Positions 11,601 through 25,950 of a DNA stretch of 64,000 nt are shown here, piece by piece (the first letter of the stretch is position 1; each line of letters begins with the position of its first letter). The stretch is from positions 1-64,000 of the forward strand of contig JAYMFD010003054.1 of NCBI GenBank assembly GCA_035771175.1, in the 5' to 3' direction. Source of the stretch: Paratinospora sagittata. Taxonomy: Eukaryota; Streptophyta; Magnoliopsida; Ranunculales; Menispermaceae. The position numbers and the translations under genes are program-made. The notes beneath the pieces were generated by a model. The model searched no databases and was not told the origin of the DNA. It saw only the letters and a list, made by a program, of their open reading frames with translations.

Positions 11601-12975
11601 TACTTTCTTCTCTTGAAAAACTCTTCGAAAAGCTCAATCTAACTTGCAAATATCGTGCGTGTTGAATTTTTGAAAATCAGAGAATGCGTGTTTTATAAAA
11701 TTTGAAGTTGAAGGTTAAAGAGCAAGAGTACTAAAAAATGATTTGAATTCAAAACATTGTTCAATCTAAAGTTTTTTGGGCGTGCGAGACAATGGGAATC
11801 ATCTAGGTGTTACTAGAGAATATTTCAATTAAGATAACCTGGCAAAACTGTGAAGGAATAGAAAAATCGAGCAAGCAGAAGTGCCCACATTTTTCTCGTT
11901 AGAAATATAAGATTTTAGTCTAAGACGTGCAAATTGCTGGATAGCCTTATTTTTGAAAAATTAGTATTTTGACACTAAAGAACCATTTCATTGACTCAAA
12001 ACACTTTGGTATAAGAATAAACACTTTCAAATAATTCAAAACTCATTAAAATTATGATTAAAACCTTTCGGAAAACATTTTTGTAAAAATGAAATACTAT
12101 ATCAAAAGTGATTTTGAAGACTTTGCAATTTTCAGAGTTTTAGTGCTAAGATTGATCGAGGGGTTACCTTACACACCAGAGATCAAACTAATGCATTAGA
12201 CATGAGATATGTCTTCGTTCTTCGAGCTTGATCATTGTCGAATTCGAAAGCTATTGTTTGATGTGTTCTTGATGCAAAACAGGTGATGTGTTCCTCTTTG
12301 ATGTGTTATCTTACCGAGACCACTTCATATACTTAGAGTTTTAAACAATGGATAGCCTCTGCAAATCTTAGCACACAAGGGATAAAATGAAGAACTAGCT
12401 GAACATCAAGACAGCTTGCAATTTTGATTCAATTCGAAGCCTTTTTTTGCAAAGGCAAGAATCATTACTTTCTTCTCTTGAAAAACTCTTCGAAAAGCTC
12501 AATCTAACTTGCAAAAATCGTGCGTGTTGAATTTTTGAAAATCAGAGAATGCGTGTTTTATAAAATTTGAAGTTGAAGGTTAAAGAGCAAGAGTACTAAA
12601 AAATGATTTGAATTCAAAACATTGTTCAATCTAAAGTTTTTTGGGCGTGCGAGACAATGGGAATCATCTAGGTGTTACTAGAGAATATTTCAATTAAGAT
12701 AACCTGGCAAAACTGTGAAGGAATAGAAAAATCGAGCAAGCAGAAGTGCCCACATTTTTCTCGTTAGAAATATAAGATTTTAGTCTAAGACGTGCCAATT
12801 GCTGGATAGCCTTATTTTTGAGAAATTAATATTTTGACACTAAAGAACCATTTCAATGACTCAAAACACTTTGATATAAGAATAAACACTTTTAAATAAT
12901 TCAAAACTCATTAAAATTATGATTAAAACCTTTCGGAAAACATTTTTGTAAAAATGAAATACTATATCGAAAGTG
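8650..12975 (+). repeat. Copies 11-15, poorly ordered and most diverged units
   Basis: No clean HOR period is seen here. Copy 11 has part of the copy 3/5 markers. Copy 12 is 866 bp, with a T6A6 run at the tail junction plus CTACCTTG and AAATATG changes. Copy 13 has TTTATGTG, AAATTGAAAT, A382 and CTCTGG. Copy 14 mixes tail A with A772. Copy 15 has CAGCTTG and AAAAATCG. Private changes are denser here than in the flanking blocks. Confidence 0.8.
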
Positions 12976-15900
12976 ATTTTGAAGACTTTGCAATTTTCAG
13001 AGTTTTAGTGCTAAGATTGATCGAGGGGTTAACTTACACACCAGAGATCAAACTAATGCATTAGACATGAGATATGTCTTCGTTCTTCGAGCTTGATCAT
13101 TGTCGAATCCGAAAGCTATTGTTTGATGTGTTCTTGATGCAAAACAGGTGATGTGTTCCTCTTTGATGTGTTATCTTACCGAGAGCACTTCATATACTTA
13201 GAGTTTTAAACAATGGATAGCCTCTGCAAATCTTAGCACACAAGGGATAAAATGAAGAACTAGCTGAACATCAAGACAGATTGCAATTTTGATTCAATTC
13301 GAAGCCTTTTTTTGCAAAGGCAAGAATCATTACTTTCTTCTCTTGAAAAACTCTTCGAAAAGCTCAATCTAACTTGCAAATATCGTGCGTGTTGAATTTT
13401 TGAAAATCAGAGAATGAGTGTTTTATAAAATTTGAAGTTGAAGGTTAAAGAGCAAGAGTACTAAAAAATGATTTGAATTCAAAACATTGTTCAATCTAAA
13501 GTTTTTTGGGCGTGCGAGACAATGAGAATCATCTAGGTGTTACTAGAGAATATTTCAATTAAGATAACCTGGCAAAACTGTGAAGGAATAGAAAAATCGA
13601 GCAAGCAGAAGTGCCCACATTTTTCTCGTTAGAAATATAAGATTTTAGTCTAAGACGTGCCAATTGCTGGATAGCCTTATTTTTGAGAAATTAATATTTT
13701 GACACTAAAGAACCATTTGAATGACTCAAAACACTTTGATATAAGAATAAACACTTTCAAATAATTCAAAACTCATTAAAATTATGATTAAAACCTTTCG
13801 GAAAACATTTTTGTAAAAATGAAATACTATATCGAAAGTGATTTTGAAGACTTTGCAATTTTCAGAGTTTTAGTGCTAAGATTGATCGAGGGGTTACCTT
13901 ACACACCAGAGATCAAACTAATGCATTAGACATGAGATATGTCTTCGTTCTTCGAGCTTGATCATTGTCGAATTCGAAAGCTATTGTTTGATGTGTTCTT
14001 GATGCAAAACAGGTGATGTGTTCCTCTTTGATGTGTTATCTTACCGAGACCACTTCATATACTTAGAGTTTTAAACAATGGATAGCCTCTGCAAATCTTA
14101 GCACACAAGGGATAAAATGAAGAACTAGCTGAACATCAAGACAGATTGCAATTTTGATTCAATTCGAAGCCTTTTTTTGCAAAGGCAAGAATCATTACTT
14201 TCTGCTCTTGAAAAACTCTTCGAAAAGCTCAATCTAACTTGCAAATATCGTGCGTGTTGAATTTTTAAAAATCAGAGAATGAGTGTTTTATAAAATTTGA
14301 AGTTGAAGGTTAAAGAGCAAGAGTACTAAAAAATGATTTGAATTCAAAACATTGTTCAATCTAAAGTTTTTTGGGCGTGCGAGACAATGGGAATCATCTA
14401 GGTGTTACTAGAGAATATTTCAATTAAGATAACCTGGCAAAACTGTGAAGGAATAGAAAAATCGAGCAAGCAGAAGTGCCCACATTTTTCTCGTTAGAAA
14501 TATAAGATTTTAGTCTAAGACGTGCCAATTGCTGGATAGCCTTATTTTTGAGAAATTAATATTTTGACACTAAAGAACCATTTGAATGACTCAAAACACT
14601 TTGATATAAGAATAAACACTTTCAAATAATTCAAAACTCATTAAAATTATGATTAAAACCTTTCGGAAAACATTTTTGTAAAAATGAAATACTATATCGA
14701 AAGTGATTTTGAAGACTTTGCAATTTTCAGAGTTTTAGTGCTAAGATTGATCGAGGGGTTACCTTACACACCAGAGATCAAACTAATGCATTAGACATGA
14801 GATATGTCTTCGTTCTTCGAGCTTGATCATTGTCGAATTCGAAAGCTATTGTTTGATGTGTTCTTGATGCAAAACAGGTGATGTGTTCCTCTTTGATGTG
14901 TTATCTTACCGAGACCACTTCATATACTTAGAGTTTTAAACAATGGATAGCCTCTGCAAATCTTAGCACACAAGGGATAAAATGAAGAACTAGCTGAACA
15001 TCAAGACAGATTGCAATTTTGATTCAATTCGAAGCCTTTTTTTGCAAAGGCAAGAATCATTACTTTCTTCTCTTGAAAAACTCTTCGAAAAGCTCAATCT
15101 AACTTGCAAATATCGTGCGTGTTGAATTTTTGAAAATCAGAGAATGAGTGTTTTATAAAATTTGAAGTTGAAGGTTAAAGAGCAAGAGTACTAAAAAATG
15201 ATTTGAATTCAAAACATTGTTCAATCTAAAGTTTTTTGGGCGTGCGAGACAATGGGAATCATATAGGTGTTACTAGAGAATATTTCAATTAAGATAACCT
15301 GGCAAAACTGTGAAGGAATAGAAAAATCGAGCAAGCAGAAGTGCCCACATTTTTCTCGTTAGAAATATAAGATTTTAGTCTAAGACGTGCAAATTGCTGG
15401 ATAGCCTTATTTTTGAAAAATTAGTATTTTGACACTAAAGAACCATTTCATTGACTCAAAACACTTTGGTATAAGATTAAACACTTTTAAATAATTCAAA
15501 ACTCATTAAAATTATGATTAAAACCTTTCGGAAAACATTTTTGTAAAAATGAAATACTATATCGAAAGTGATTTTGAAGACTTTGCAATTTTCAGAGTTT
15601 TAGTGCTAAGATTGATCGAGGGGTTAACTTACACACCAGAGATCAAACTAATGCATTAGACATGAGATATGTCTTCGTTCTTCGAGCTTGATCATTGTCG
15701 AATCCGAAAGCTATTGTTTGATGTGTTCTTGATGCAAAACAGGTGATGTGTTCCTCTTTGATGTGTTATCTTACCGAGAGCACTTCATATACTTAGAGTT
15801 TTAAACAATGGATAGCCTCTGCAAATCTTAGCACACAAGGGATAAAATGAAGAACTAGCTGAACATCAAGACAGATTGCAATTTTGATTCAATTCGAAGC

Positions 15901-18165
15901 CTTTTTTTGCAAAGGCAAGAATCATTACTTTCTTCTCTTGAAAAACTCTTCGAAAAGCTCAATCTAACTTGCAAATATCGTGCGTGTTGAATTTTTGAAA
16001 ATCAGAGAATGAGTGTTTTATAAAATTTGAAGTTGAAGGTTAAAGAGCAAGAGTACTAAAAAATGATTTGAATTCAAAACATTGTTCAATCTAAAGTTTT
16101 TTGGGCGTGCGAGACAATGGGAATCATCTAGGTGTTACTAGAGAATATTTCAATTAAGATAACCTGGCAAAACTGTGAAGGAATAGAAAAATCGAGCAAG
16201 CAGAAGTGCCCACATTTTTCTCGTTAGAAATATAAGATTTTAGTCTAAGACGTGCCAATTGCTGGATAGCCTTATTTTTGAGAAATTAATATTTTGACAC
16301 TAAAGAACCATTTCAATGACTCAAAACACTTTGATATAAGAATAAACACTTTCAAATAATTCAAAACTCATTAAAATTATGATTAAAACCTTTCGGAAAA
16401 CATTTTTGTAAAAATGAAATACTATATCGAAAGTGATTTTGAAGACTTTGCAATTTTCAGAGTTTTAGTGCTAAGATTGATCGAGGGGTTACCTTACACA
16501 CCAGAGATCAAACTAATGCATTAGACATGAGATATGTCTTCGTTCTTCGAGCTTGATCATTGTCGAATTCGAAAGCTATTGTTTGATGTGTTCTTGATGC
16601 AAAACAGGTGATGTGTTCCTCTTTGATGTGTTATCTTACCGAGACCACTTCATATACTTAGAGTTTTAAACAATGGATAGCCTCTGCAAATCTTAGCACA
16701 CAAGGGATAAAATGAAGAACTAGCTGAACATCAAGACAGATTGCAATTTTGATTCAATTCGAAGCCTTTTTTTGCAAAGGCAAGAATCATTACTTTCTGC
16801 TCTTGAAAAACTCTTCGAAAAGCTCAATCTAACTTGCAAATATCGTGCGTGTTGAATTTTTAAAAATCAGAGAATGAGTGTTTTATAAAATTTGAAGTTG
16901 AAGGTTAAAGAGCAAGAGTACTAAAAAATGATTTGAATTCAAAACATTGTTCAATCTAAAGTTTTTTGGGCGTGCGAGACAATGGGAATCATCTAGGTGT
17001 TACTAGAGAATATTTCAATTAAGATAACCTGGCAAAACTGTGAAGGAATAGAAAAATCGAGCAAGCAGAAGTGCCCACATTTTTCTCGTTAGAAATATAA
17101 GATTTTAGTCTAAGACGTGCAAATTGCTGGATAGCCTTATTTTTGAAAAATTAGTATTTTGACACTAAAGAACCATTTCATTGACTCAAAACACTTTGGT
17201 ATAAGATTAAACACTTTTAAATAATTCAAAACTCATTAAAATTATGATTAAAACCTTTCGGAAAAAATTTTTGTAAAAATGAAATACTATATCAAAAGTG
17301 ATTTTGAAGACTTTGCAATTTTCAGAGTTTTAGTGCTAAGATTGATCGAGGGGTTACCTTACACACCAGAGATCAAACTAATGCATTAGACATGAGATAT
17401 GTCTTCGTTCTTCGAGCTTGATCATTGTCGAATTCGAAAGCTATTGTTTGATGTGTTCTTGATGCAAAACAGGTGATGTGTTCCTCTTTGATGTGTTATC
17501 TTACCGAGACCACTTCATATACTTAGAGTTTTAAACAATGGATAGCCTCTGCAAATCTTAGCACACAAGGGATAAAATGAAGAACTAGCTGAACATCAAG
17601 ACAGATTGCAATTTTGATTCAATTCGAAGCCTTTTTTTGCAAAGGCAAGAATCATTACTTTCTTCTCTTGAAAAACTCTTCGAAAAGCTCAATCTAACTT
17701 GCAAATATCGTGCGTGTTGAATTTTTGAAAATCAGAGAATGAGTGTTTTATAAAATTTGAAGTTGAAGGTTAAAGAGCAAGAGTACTAAAAAATGATTTG
17801 AATTCAAAACATTGTTCAATCTAAAGTTTTTTGGGCGTGCGAGACAATGGGAATCATCTAGGTGTTACTAGAGAATATTTCAATTAAGATAACCTGGCAA
17901 AACTGTGAAGGAATAGAAAAATCGAGCAAGCAGAAGTGCCCACATTTTTCTCGTTAGAAATATAAGATTTTAGTCTAAGACGTGCCAATTGCTGGATAGC
18001 CTTATTTTTGAGAAATTAATATTTTGACACTAAAGAACCATTTGAATGACTCAAAACACTTTGATATAAGAATAAACACTTTCAAATAATTCAAAACTCA
18101 TTAAAATTATGATTAAAACCTTTCGGAAAACATTTTTGTAAAAATGAAATACTATATCGAAAGTG
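12976..18165 (+). repeat. Three-unit HOR, first two repeats (copies 16-18 and 19-21)
   Basis: Copies 16 and 19 share A57 (GGTTAACTT), C134 and G210. Copies 17 and 20 share C210, G364 and A427. Copies 18 and 21 share C210, T364 and G427. The step is 2,595 bp. Tails do not keep the same register: copies 17 and 21 have tail B while 18 and 20 have tail A, so 3' ends were exchanged after the trimer arose. Copy 18 combines tail A with G859. Confidence 0.8.
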
Positions 18166-19030
18166 ATTTTGAAGACTTTGCAATTTTCAGAGTTTTAGTG
18201 CTAAGATTGATCGAGGGGTTACCTTACACACCAGAGATCAAACTAATGCATTAGACATGAGATATGTCTTCGTTCTTCGAGCTTGATCATTGTCGAATTC
18301 GAAAGCTATTGTTTGATGTGTTCTTGATGCAAAACAGGTGATGTGTTCCTCTTTGATGTGTTATCTTACCGAGACCACTTCATATACTTAGAGTTTTAAA
18401 CAATGGATAGCCTCTGCAAATCTTAGCACACAAGGGATAAAATGAAGAACTAGCTGAACATCAAGACAGATTGCAATTTTGATTCAATTCGAAGCCTTTT
18501 TTTGCAAAGGCAAGAATCATTACTTTCTTCTCTTGAAAAACTCTTCGAAAAGCTCAATCTAACTTGCAAATATCGTGCGTGTTGAATTTTTAAAAATCAG
18601 AGAATGAGTGTTTTATAAAATTTGAAGTTGAAGGTGAAAGAGCAAGAGTACTAAAAAATGATTTGAATTCAAAACATTGTTCAATCTAAAGTTTTTTGGG
18701 CGTGCGAGACAATGGGAATCATCTAGGTGTTACTAGAGAATATTTCAATTAAGATAACCTGGCAAAACTGTGAAGGAATAGAAAAATCGAGCAAGCAGAA
18801 GTGCCCACATTTTTCTCGTTAGAAATATAAGATTTTAGTCTAAGACGTGCAAATTGCTGGATAGCCTTATTTTTGAAAAATTAGTATTTTGACACTAAAG
18901 AACCATTTCGTTGACTCAAAACACTTTGGTATAAGATTAAACACTTTTAAATAATTCAAAACTCATTAAAATTATGATTAAAACCTTTCGGAAAACATTT
19001 TTGTAAAAATGAAATACTATATCAAAAGTG
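18166..19030 (+). repeat. Copy 22, extra unit between trimers
   Basis: This unit has T134, C210, T364, A427, tail A and a TTTCGTTG variant (A745G) shared only with copy 25. It also has a private GGTGAAAG change. It shifts the trimer register by one and could equally be read as the first member of a trimer 22-23-24 that repeats as 25-26-27. Confidence 0.75.
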
Positions 19031-22000
19031 ATTTTGAAGACTTTGCAATTTTCAGAGTTTTAGTGCTAAGATTGATCGAGGGGTTACCTTACACACCAGA
19101 GATCAAACTTATGCATTAGACATGAGATATGTCTTCGTTCTTCGAGCTTGATCATTGTCGAATTCGAAAGCTATTGTTTGATGTGTTCTTGATGCAAAAC
19201 AGGTGATGTGTTCCTCTTTGATGTGTTATCTTACCGAGAGCACTTCATATACTTAGAGTTTTAAACAATGGATAGCCTCTGCAAATCTTAGCACACAAGG
19301 GATAAAATGAAGAACTAGCTGAACATCAAGACAGATTGCAATTTTGATTCAATTCGAAGCCTTTTTTTGCAAAGGCAAGAATCAATACTTTCTTCTCTTG
19401 AAAAACTCTTCGAAAAGCTCAATCTAACTTGCAAATATCGTGCGTGTTGATTTTTTGAAAATCAGAGAATGAGTGTTTTATAAAATTTGAAGTTGAAGGT
19501 TAAAGAGCAAGAGTACTAAAAAATGATTTGAATTCAAAACATTGTTCAATCTAAAGTTTTTTGGGCGTGCGAGACAATGGGAATCATCTAGGTGTTACTA
19601 GAGAATATTTCAATTAAGATAACCTGGCAAAACTGTGAAGGAATAGAAAAATCGAGCAAGCAGAAGTGCCCACATTTTTCTCGTTAGAAATATAAGATTT
19701 TAGTCTAAGACGTGCCAATTGCTGGATAGCCTTATTTTTGAGAAATTAATATTTTGACACTAAAGAACCATTTGAATGACTCAAAACACTTTGATATAAG
19801 AATAAACACTTTCAAATAATTCAAAACTCATTAAAATTATGATTAAAACCTTTCGGAAAACATTTTTGTAAAAATGAAATACTATATCGAAAGTGATTTT
19901 GAAGACTTTGCAATTTTCAGAGTTTTAGTGCTAAGATTGATCGAGGGGTTCACTTACACACCAGAGATCAAACTAATGCATTAGACATGAGATATGTCTT
20001 CGTTCTTCGAGCTTGATCATTGTCGAATTCGAAAGCTATTGTTTGATGTGTTCTTGATGCAAAACAGGTGATGTGTTCCTCTTTGATGTGTTATCTTACC
20101 GAGACCACTTCATATACTTAGAGTTTTAAACAATGGATAGCCTCTGCAAATCTTAGCACACAAGGGATAAAATGAAGAACTAGCTGAACATCAAGACAGA
20201 TTGCAATTTTGATTCAATTCGAAGCCTTTTTTTGCAAAGGCAAGAATCATTACTTTCTGCTCTTGAAAAACTCTTCGAAAAGCTCAATCTAACTTGCAAA
20301 TATCGTGCGTGTTGAATTTTTAAAAATCAGAGAATGAGTGTTTTATAAAATTTGAAGTTGAAGGTTAAAGAGCAAGAGTACTAAAAAATGATTTGAATTC
20401 AAAACATTGTTCAATCTAAAGTTTTTTGGGCGTGCGAGACAATGGGAATCATCTAGGTGTTACTAGAGAATATTTCAATTAAGATAACCTGGCAAAACTG
20501 TGAAGGAATAGAAAAATCGAGCAAGCAGAAGTGCCCACATTTTTCTCGTTAGAAATATAAGATTTTAGTCTAAGACGTGTCAATTGCTGGATAGCCTTAT
20601 TTTTGAGAAATTAATATTTTGACACTAAAGAACCATTTGAATGACTCAAAACACTTTGATATAAGAATAAACACTTTCAAATAATTCAAAACTCATTAAA
20701 ATTATGATTAAAACCTTTCGGAAAACATTTTTGTAAAAATGAAATACTATATCGAAAGTGATTTTGAAGACTTTGCAATTTTCAGAGTTTTAGTGCTAAG
20801 ATTGATCGAGGGGTTACCTTACACACCAGAGATCAAACTAATGCATTAGACATGAGATATGTCTTCGTTCTTCGAGCTTGATCATTGTCGAATTCGAAAG
20901 CTATTGTTTGATGTGTTCTTGATGCAAAACAGGTGATGTGTTCCTCTTTGATGTGTTATCTTACCGAGACCACTTCATATACTTAGAGTTTTAAACAATG
21001 GATAGCCTCTGCAAATCTTAGCACACAAGGGATAAAATGAAGAACTAGCTGAACATCAAGACAGATTGCAATTTTGATTCAATTCGAAGCCTTTTTTTGC
21101 AAAGGCAAGAATCATTACTTTCTTCTCTTGAAAAACTCTTCGAAAAGCTCAATCTAACTTGCAAATATCGTGCGTGTTGAATTTTTGAAAATCAGAGAAT
21201 GCGTGTTTTATAAAATTTGAAGTTGAAGGTTAAAGAGCAAGAGTACTAAAAAATGATTTGAATTCAAAACATTGTTCAATCTAAAGTTTTTTGGGCGTGC
21301 GAGACAATGGGAATCATCTAGGTGTTACTAGAGAATATTTCAATTAAGATAACCTGGCAAAACTGTGAAGGAATAGAAAAATCGAGCAAGCAGAAGTGCC
21401 CACATTTTTCTCGTTAGAAATATAAGATTTTAGTCTAAGACGTGCAAATTGCTGGATAGCCTTATTTTTGAAAAATTAGTATTTTGACACTAAAGAACCA
21501 TTTCGTTGACTCAAAACACTTTGGTATAAGATTAAACACTTTTAAATAATTCAAAACTCATTAAAATTATGATTAAAACCTTTCGGAAAACATTTTTGTA
21601 AAAATGAAATACTATATCAAAAGTGATTTTGAAGACTTTGCAATTTTCAGAGTTTTAGTGCTAAGATTGATCGAGGGGTTACCTTACACACCAGAGATCA
21701 AACTTATGCATTAGACATGAGATATGTCTTCGTTCTTCGAGCTTGATCATTGTCGAATTCGAAAGCTTTTGTTTGATGTGTTCTTGATGCAAAACAGGTG
21801 ATGTGTTCCTCTTTGATGTGTTATCTTACCGAGAGCACTTCATATACTTAGAGTTTTAAACAATGGATAGCCTCTGCAAATCTTAGCACACAAGGGATAA
21901 AATGAAGAACTAGCTGAACATCAAGACAGATTGCAATTTTGATTCAATTCGAAGCCTTTTTTTGCAAAGGCAAGAATCAATACTTTCTTCTCTTGAAAAA

Positions 22001-24220
22001 CTCTTCGAAAAGCTCAATCTAACTTGCAAATATCGTGCGTGTTGAATTTTTGAAAATCAGAGAATGAGTGTTTTATAAAATTTGAAGTTGAAGGTTAAAG
22101 AGCAAGAGTACTAAAAAATGATTTGAATTCAAAACATTGTTCAATCTAAAGTTTTTTGGGCGTGCGAGACAATGGGAATCATCTAGGTGTTACTAGAGAA
22201 TATTTCAATTAAGATAACCTGGCAAAACTGTGAAGGAATAGAAAAATCGAGCAAGCAGAAGTGCCCACATTTTTCTCGTTAGAAATATAAGATTTTAGTC
22301 TAAGACGTGCCAATTGCTGGATAGCCTTATTTTTGAGAAATTAATATTTTGACACTAAAGAACCATTTGAATGACTCAAAACACTTTGATATAAGAATAA
22401 ACACTTTCAAATAATTCAAAACTCATTAAAATTATGATTAAAACCTTTCGGAAAACATTTTTGTAAAAATGAAATACTATATCGAAAGTGATTTTGAAGA
22501 CTTTGCAATTTTCAGAGTTTTAGTGCTAAGATTGATCGAGGGGTTCACTTACACACCAGAGATCAAACTAATGCATTAGACATGAGATATGTCTTCGTTC
22601 TTCGAGCTTGATCATTGTCGAATTCGAAAGCTATTGTTTGATGTGTTCTTGATGCAAAACAGGTGATGTGTTCCTCTTTGATGTGTTATCTTACCGAGAC
22701 CACTTCATATACTTAGAGTTTTAAACAATGGATAGCCTCTGCAAATCTTAGCACACAAGGGATAAAATGAAGAACTAGCTGAACATCAAGACAGATTGCA
22801 ATTTTGATTCAATTCGAAGCCTTTTTTTGCAAAGGCAAGAATCATTACTTTCTGCTCTTGAAAAACTCTTCGAAAAGCTCAATCTAACTTGCAAATATCG
22901 TGCGTGTTGAATTTTTAAAAATCAGAGAATGAGTGTTTTATAAAATTTGAAGTTGAAGGTTAAAGAGCAAGAGTACTAAAAAATGATTTGAATTCAAAAC
23001 ATTGTTCAATCTAAAGTTTTTTGGGCGTGCGAGACAATGGGAATCATCTAGGTGTTACTAGAGAATATTTCAATTAAGATAACCTGGCAAAACTGTGAAG
23101 GAATAGAAAAATCGAGCAAGCAGAAGTGCCCACATTTTTCTCGTTAGAAATATAAGATTTTAGTCTAAGACGTGTCAATTGCTGGATAGCCTTATTTTTG
23201 AGAAATTAATATTTTGACACTAAAGAACCATTTGAATGACTCAAAACACTTTGATATAAGAATAAACACTTTCAAATAATTCAAAACTCATTAAAATTAT
23301 GATTAAAACCTTTCGGAAAACATTTTTGTAAAAATGAAATACTATATCGAAAGTGATTTTGAAGACTTTGCAATTTTCAGAGTTTTAGTGCTAAGATTGA
23401 TCGAGGGGTTACCTTACACACCAGAGATCAAACTAATGCATTAGACATGAGATATGTCTTCGTTCTTCGAGCTTGATCATTGTCGAATTCGAAAGCTATT
23501 GTTTGATGTGTTCTTGATGCAAAACAGGTGATGTGTTCCTCTTTGATGTGTTATCTTACCGAGACCACTTCATATACTTAGAGTTTTAAACAATGGATAG
23601 CCTCTGCAAATCTTAGCACACAAGGGATAAAATGAAGAACTAGCTGAACATCAAGACAGATTGCAATTTTGATTCAATTCGAAGCCTTTTTTTGCAAAGG
23701 CAAGAATCATTACTTTCTTCTCTTGAAAAACTCTTCGAAAAGCTCAATCTAACTTGCAAATATCGTGCGTGTTGAATTTTTGAAAATCAGAGAATGCGTG
23801 TTTTATAAAATTTGAAGTTGAAGGTTAAAGAGCAAGAGTACTAAAAAATGATTTGAATTCAAAACATTGTTCAATCTAAAGTTTTTTGGGCGTGCGAGAC
23901 AATGGGAATCATCTAGGTGTTACTAGAGAATATTTCAATTAAGATAACCTGGCAAAACTGTGAAGGAATAGTAAAATCGAGCAAGCAGAAGTGCCCACAT
24001 TTTTCTCGTTAGAAATATAAGATTTTAGTCTAAGACGTGCCAATTGCTGGATAGCCTTATTTTTGAGAAATTAATATTTTGACACTAAAGAACCATTTCA
24101 ATGACTCAAAACACTTTGATATAAGAATAAACACTTTTAAATAATTCAAAACTCATTAAAATTATGATTAAAACCTTTCGGAAAACATTTTTGTAAAAAT
24201 GAAATACTATATCGAAAGTG
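19031..24220 (+). repeat. Three-unit HOR, later repeats (copies 23-25 and 26-28)
   Basis: Copies 23 and 26 share T80, G210 and A355 (ATCAATAC). Copies 24 and 27 share a GGTTCACTT variant, G364, A427 and a GTGTCAATT variant (C685T). Copies 25 and 28 share C442 but differ in tail (A in 25, B in 28). Copies 24 and 27 look identical by eye. Private changes are few: a GATTTTTTG change in 23, AGCTTTTG in 26 and ATAGTAAAATC in 28. Confidence 0.88.
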
Positions 24221-25950
24221 ATTTTGAAGACTTTGCAATTTTCAGAGTTTTAATGCTAAGATTGATCGAGGGGTTACCTTACACACCAGAGATCAAACTA
24301 ATGCATTAGACATGAGATATGTCTTCGTTCTTCGAGCTTGATCATTGTCGAATCCGAAAGCTATTGTTTGATGTGTTCTTGATGCAAAACAGGTGATGTG
24401 TTCCTCTTTGATGTGTTATCTTACCGAGAGCACTTCATATACTTAGAGTTTTAAACAATGGATAGCCTCTGCAAATCTTAGCACACAAGGGATAAAATGA
24501 AGAACTAGCTGAACATCAAGACAGATTGCAATTTTGATTCAATTCGAAGCCTTTTTTTGCAAAGGCAAGAATCATTACTTTCTTCTCTTGAAAAACACTT
24601 CGAAAAGCTCAATCTAACTTGCAAATATCGTGCGTGTTGAATTTTTGAAAATCAGAGAATGAGTGTTTTATAAAATTTGAAGTTGAAGGTTAAAGAGCAA
24701 GAGTACTAAAAAATGATTTGAATTCAAAACATTGTTCAATCTAAAGTTTTTTGGGCGTGCGAGACAATGGGAATCATCTAGGTGTTACTAGAGAATATTT
24801 CAATTAAGATAACCTGGCAAAACTGTGAAGGAATAGAAAAATCGAGCAAGCAGAAGTGCCCACATTTTTCTCGTTAGAAATATAAGATTTTAGTCTAAGA
24901 CGTGCCAATTGCTGGATAGCCTTATTTTTGAGAAATTAATATTTTGACACTAAAGAACCATTTGAATGACTCAAAACACTTTGATATAAGAATAAACACT
25001 TTCAAATAATTCAAAACTCATTAAAATTATGATTAAAACCTTTCGGAAAACATTTTTGTAAAAATGAAATACTATATCGAAAGTGATTTTGAAGACTTTG
25101 CAATTTTCAGAGTTTTAGTGCTAAGATTGATCGAGGGGTTACCTTACACACCAGAGATCAAACTAATGCATTAGACATGAGATATGTCTTCGTTCTTCGA
25201 GCTTGATCATTGTCGAATTCGAAAGCTATTGTTTGATGTGTTCTTGATGCAAAACAGGTGATGTGTTCCTCTTTGATGTGTTATCTTACCGAGACCACTT
25301 CATACACTTAGAGTTTTAAACAATGGATAGCCTCTGCAAATCTTAGCACACAAGGGATAAAATGAAGAACTAGCTGAACATCAAGACAGATTGCAATTTT
25401 GATTCAATTCGAAGCCTGTTTTTGCAAAGGCAAGAATCATTACTTTCTTCTCTTGAAAAACTCTTCGAAAAGCTCAATCTAACTTGCAAATATCGTGCGT
25501 GTTGAATTTTTAAAAATCAGAGAATGAGTGTTTTATAAAATTTGAAGTTGAAGGTTAAAGAGCAAGAGTACTAAAAAATGATTTGAATTCAAAACATTGT
25601 TCAATCTAAAGTTTTTTGGGCGTGCGAGACAATGGGAATCATCTAGGTGTTACTAGAGAATATTTCAATTAAGATAACCTGGCAAAACTGTGAAGGAATA
25701 GAAAAATCGAGCAAGCAGAAGTGCCCACATTTTTCTCGTTAGAAATATAAGATTTTAGTCTAAGACGTGCAAATTGCTGGATAGCCTTATTTTTGAAAAA
25801 TTAGTATTTTGACACTAAAGAACCATTTCATTGACTCAAAACACTTTGGTATAAGATTAAACACTTTTAAATAATTCAAAACTCATTAAAATTATGATTA
25901 AAACCTTTCGGAAAATTTTTTTGTAAAAATGAAATACTATATCAAAAGTG
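24221..25950 (+). repeat. Copies 29-30, end of the trimer block
   Basis: Copy 29 is of the G210, C134, tail B (TTTGAATG) type, with TTTTAATGC and AAAACACTT changes. Copy 30 introduces G333 (GCCTGT), has A427, tail A and the A4T7 form at 827-837, features that recur in the four-unit HOR downstream. It also has a private CATACACTT change. Confidence 0.8.
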
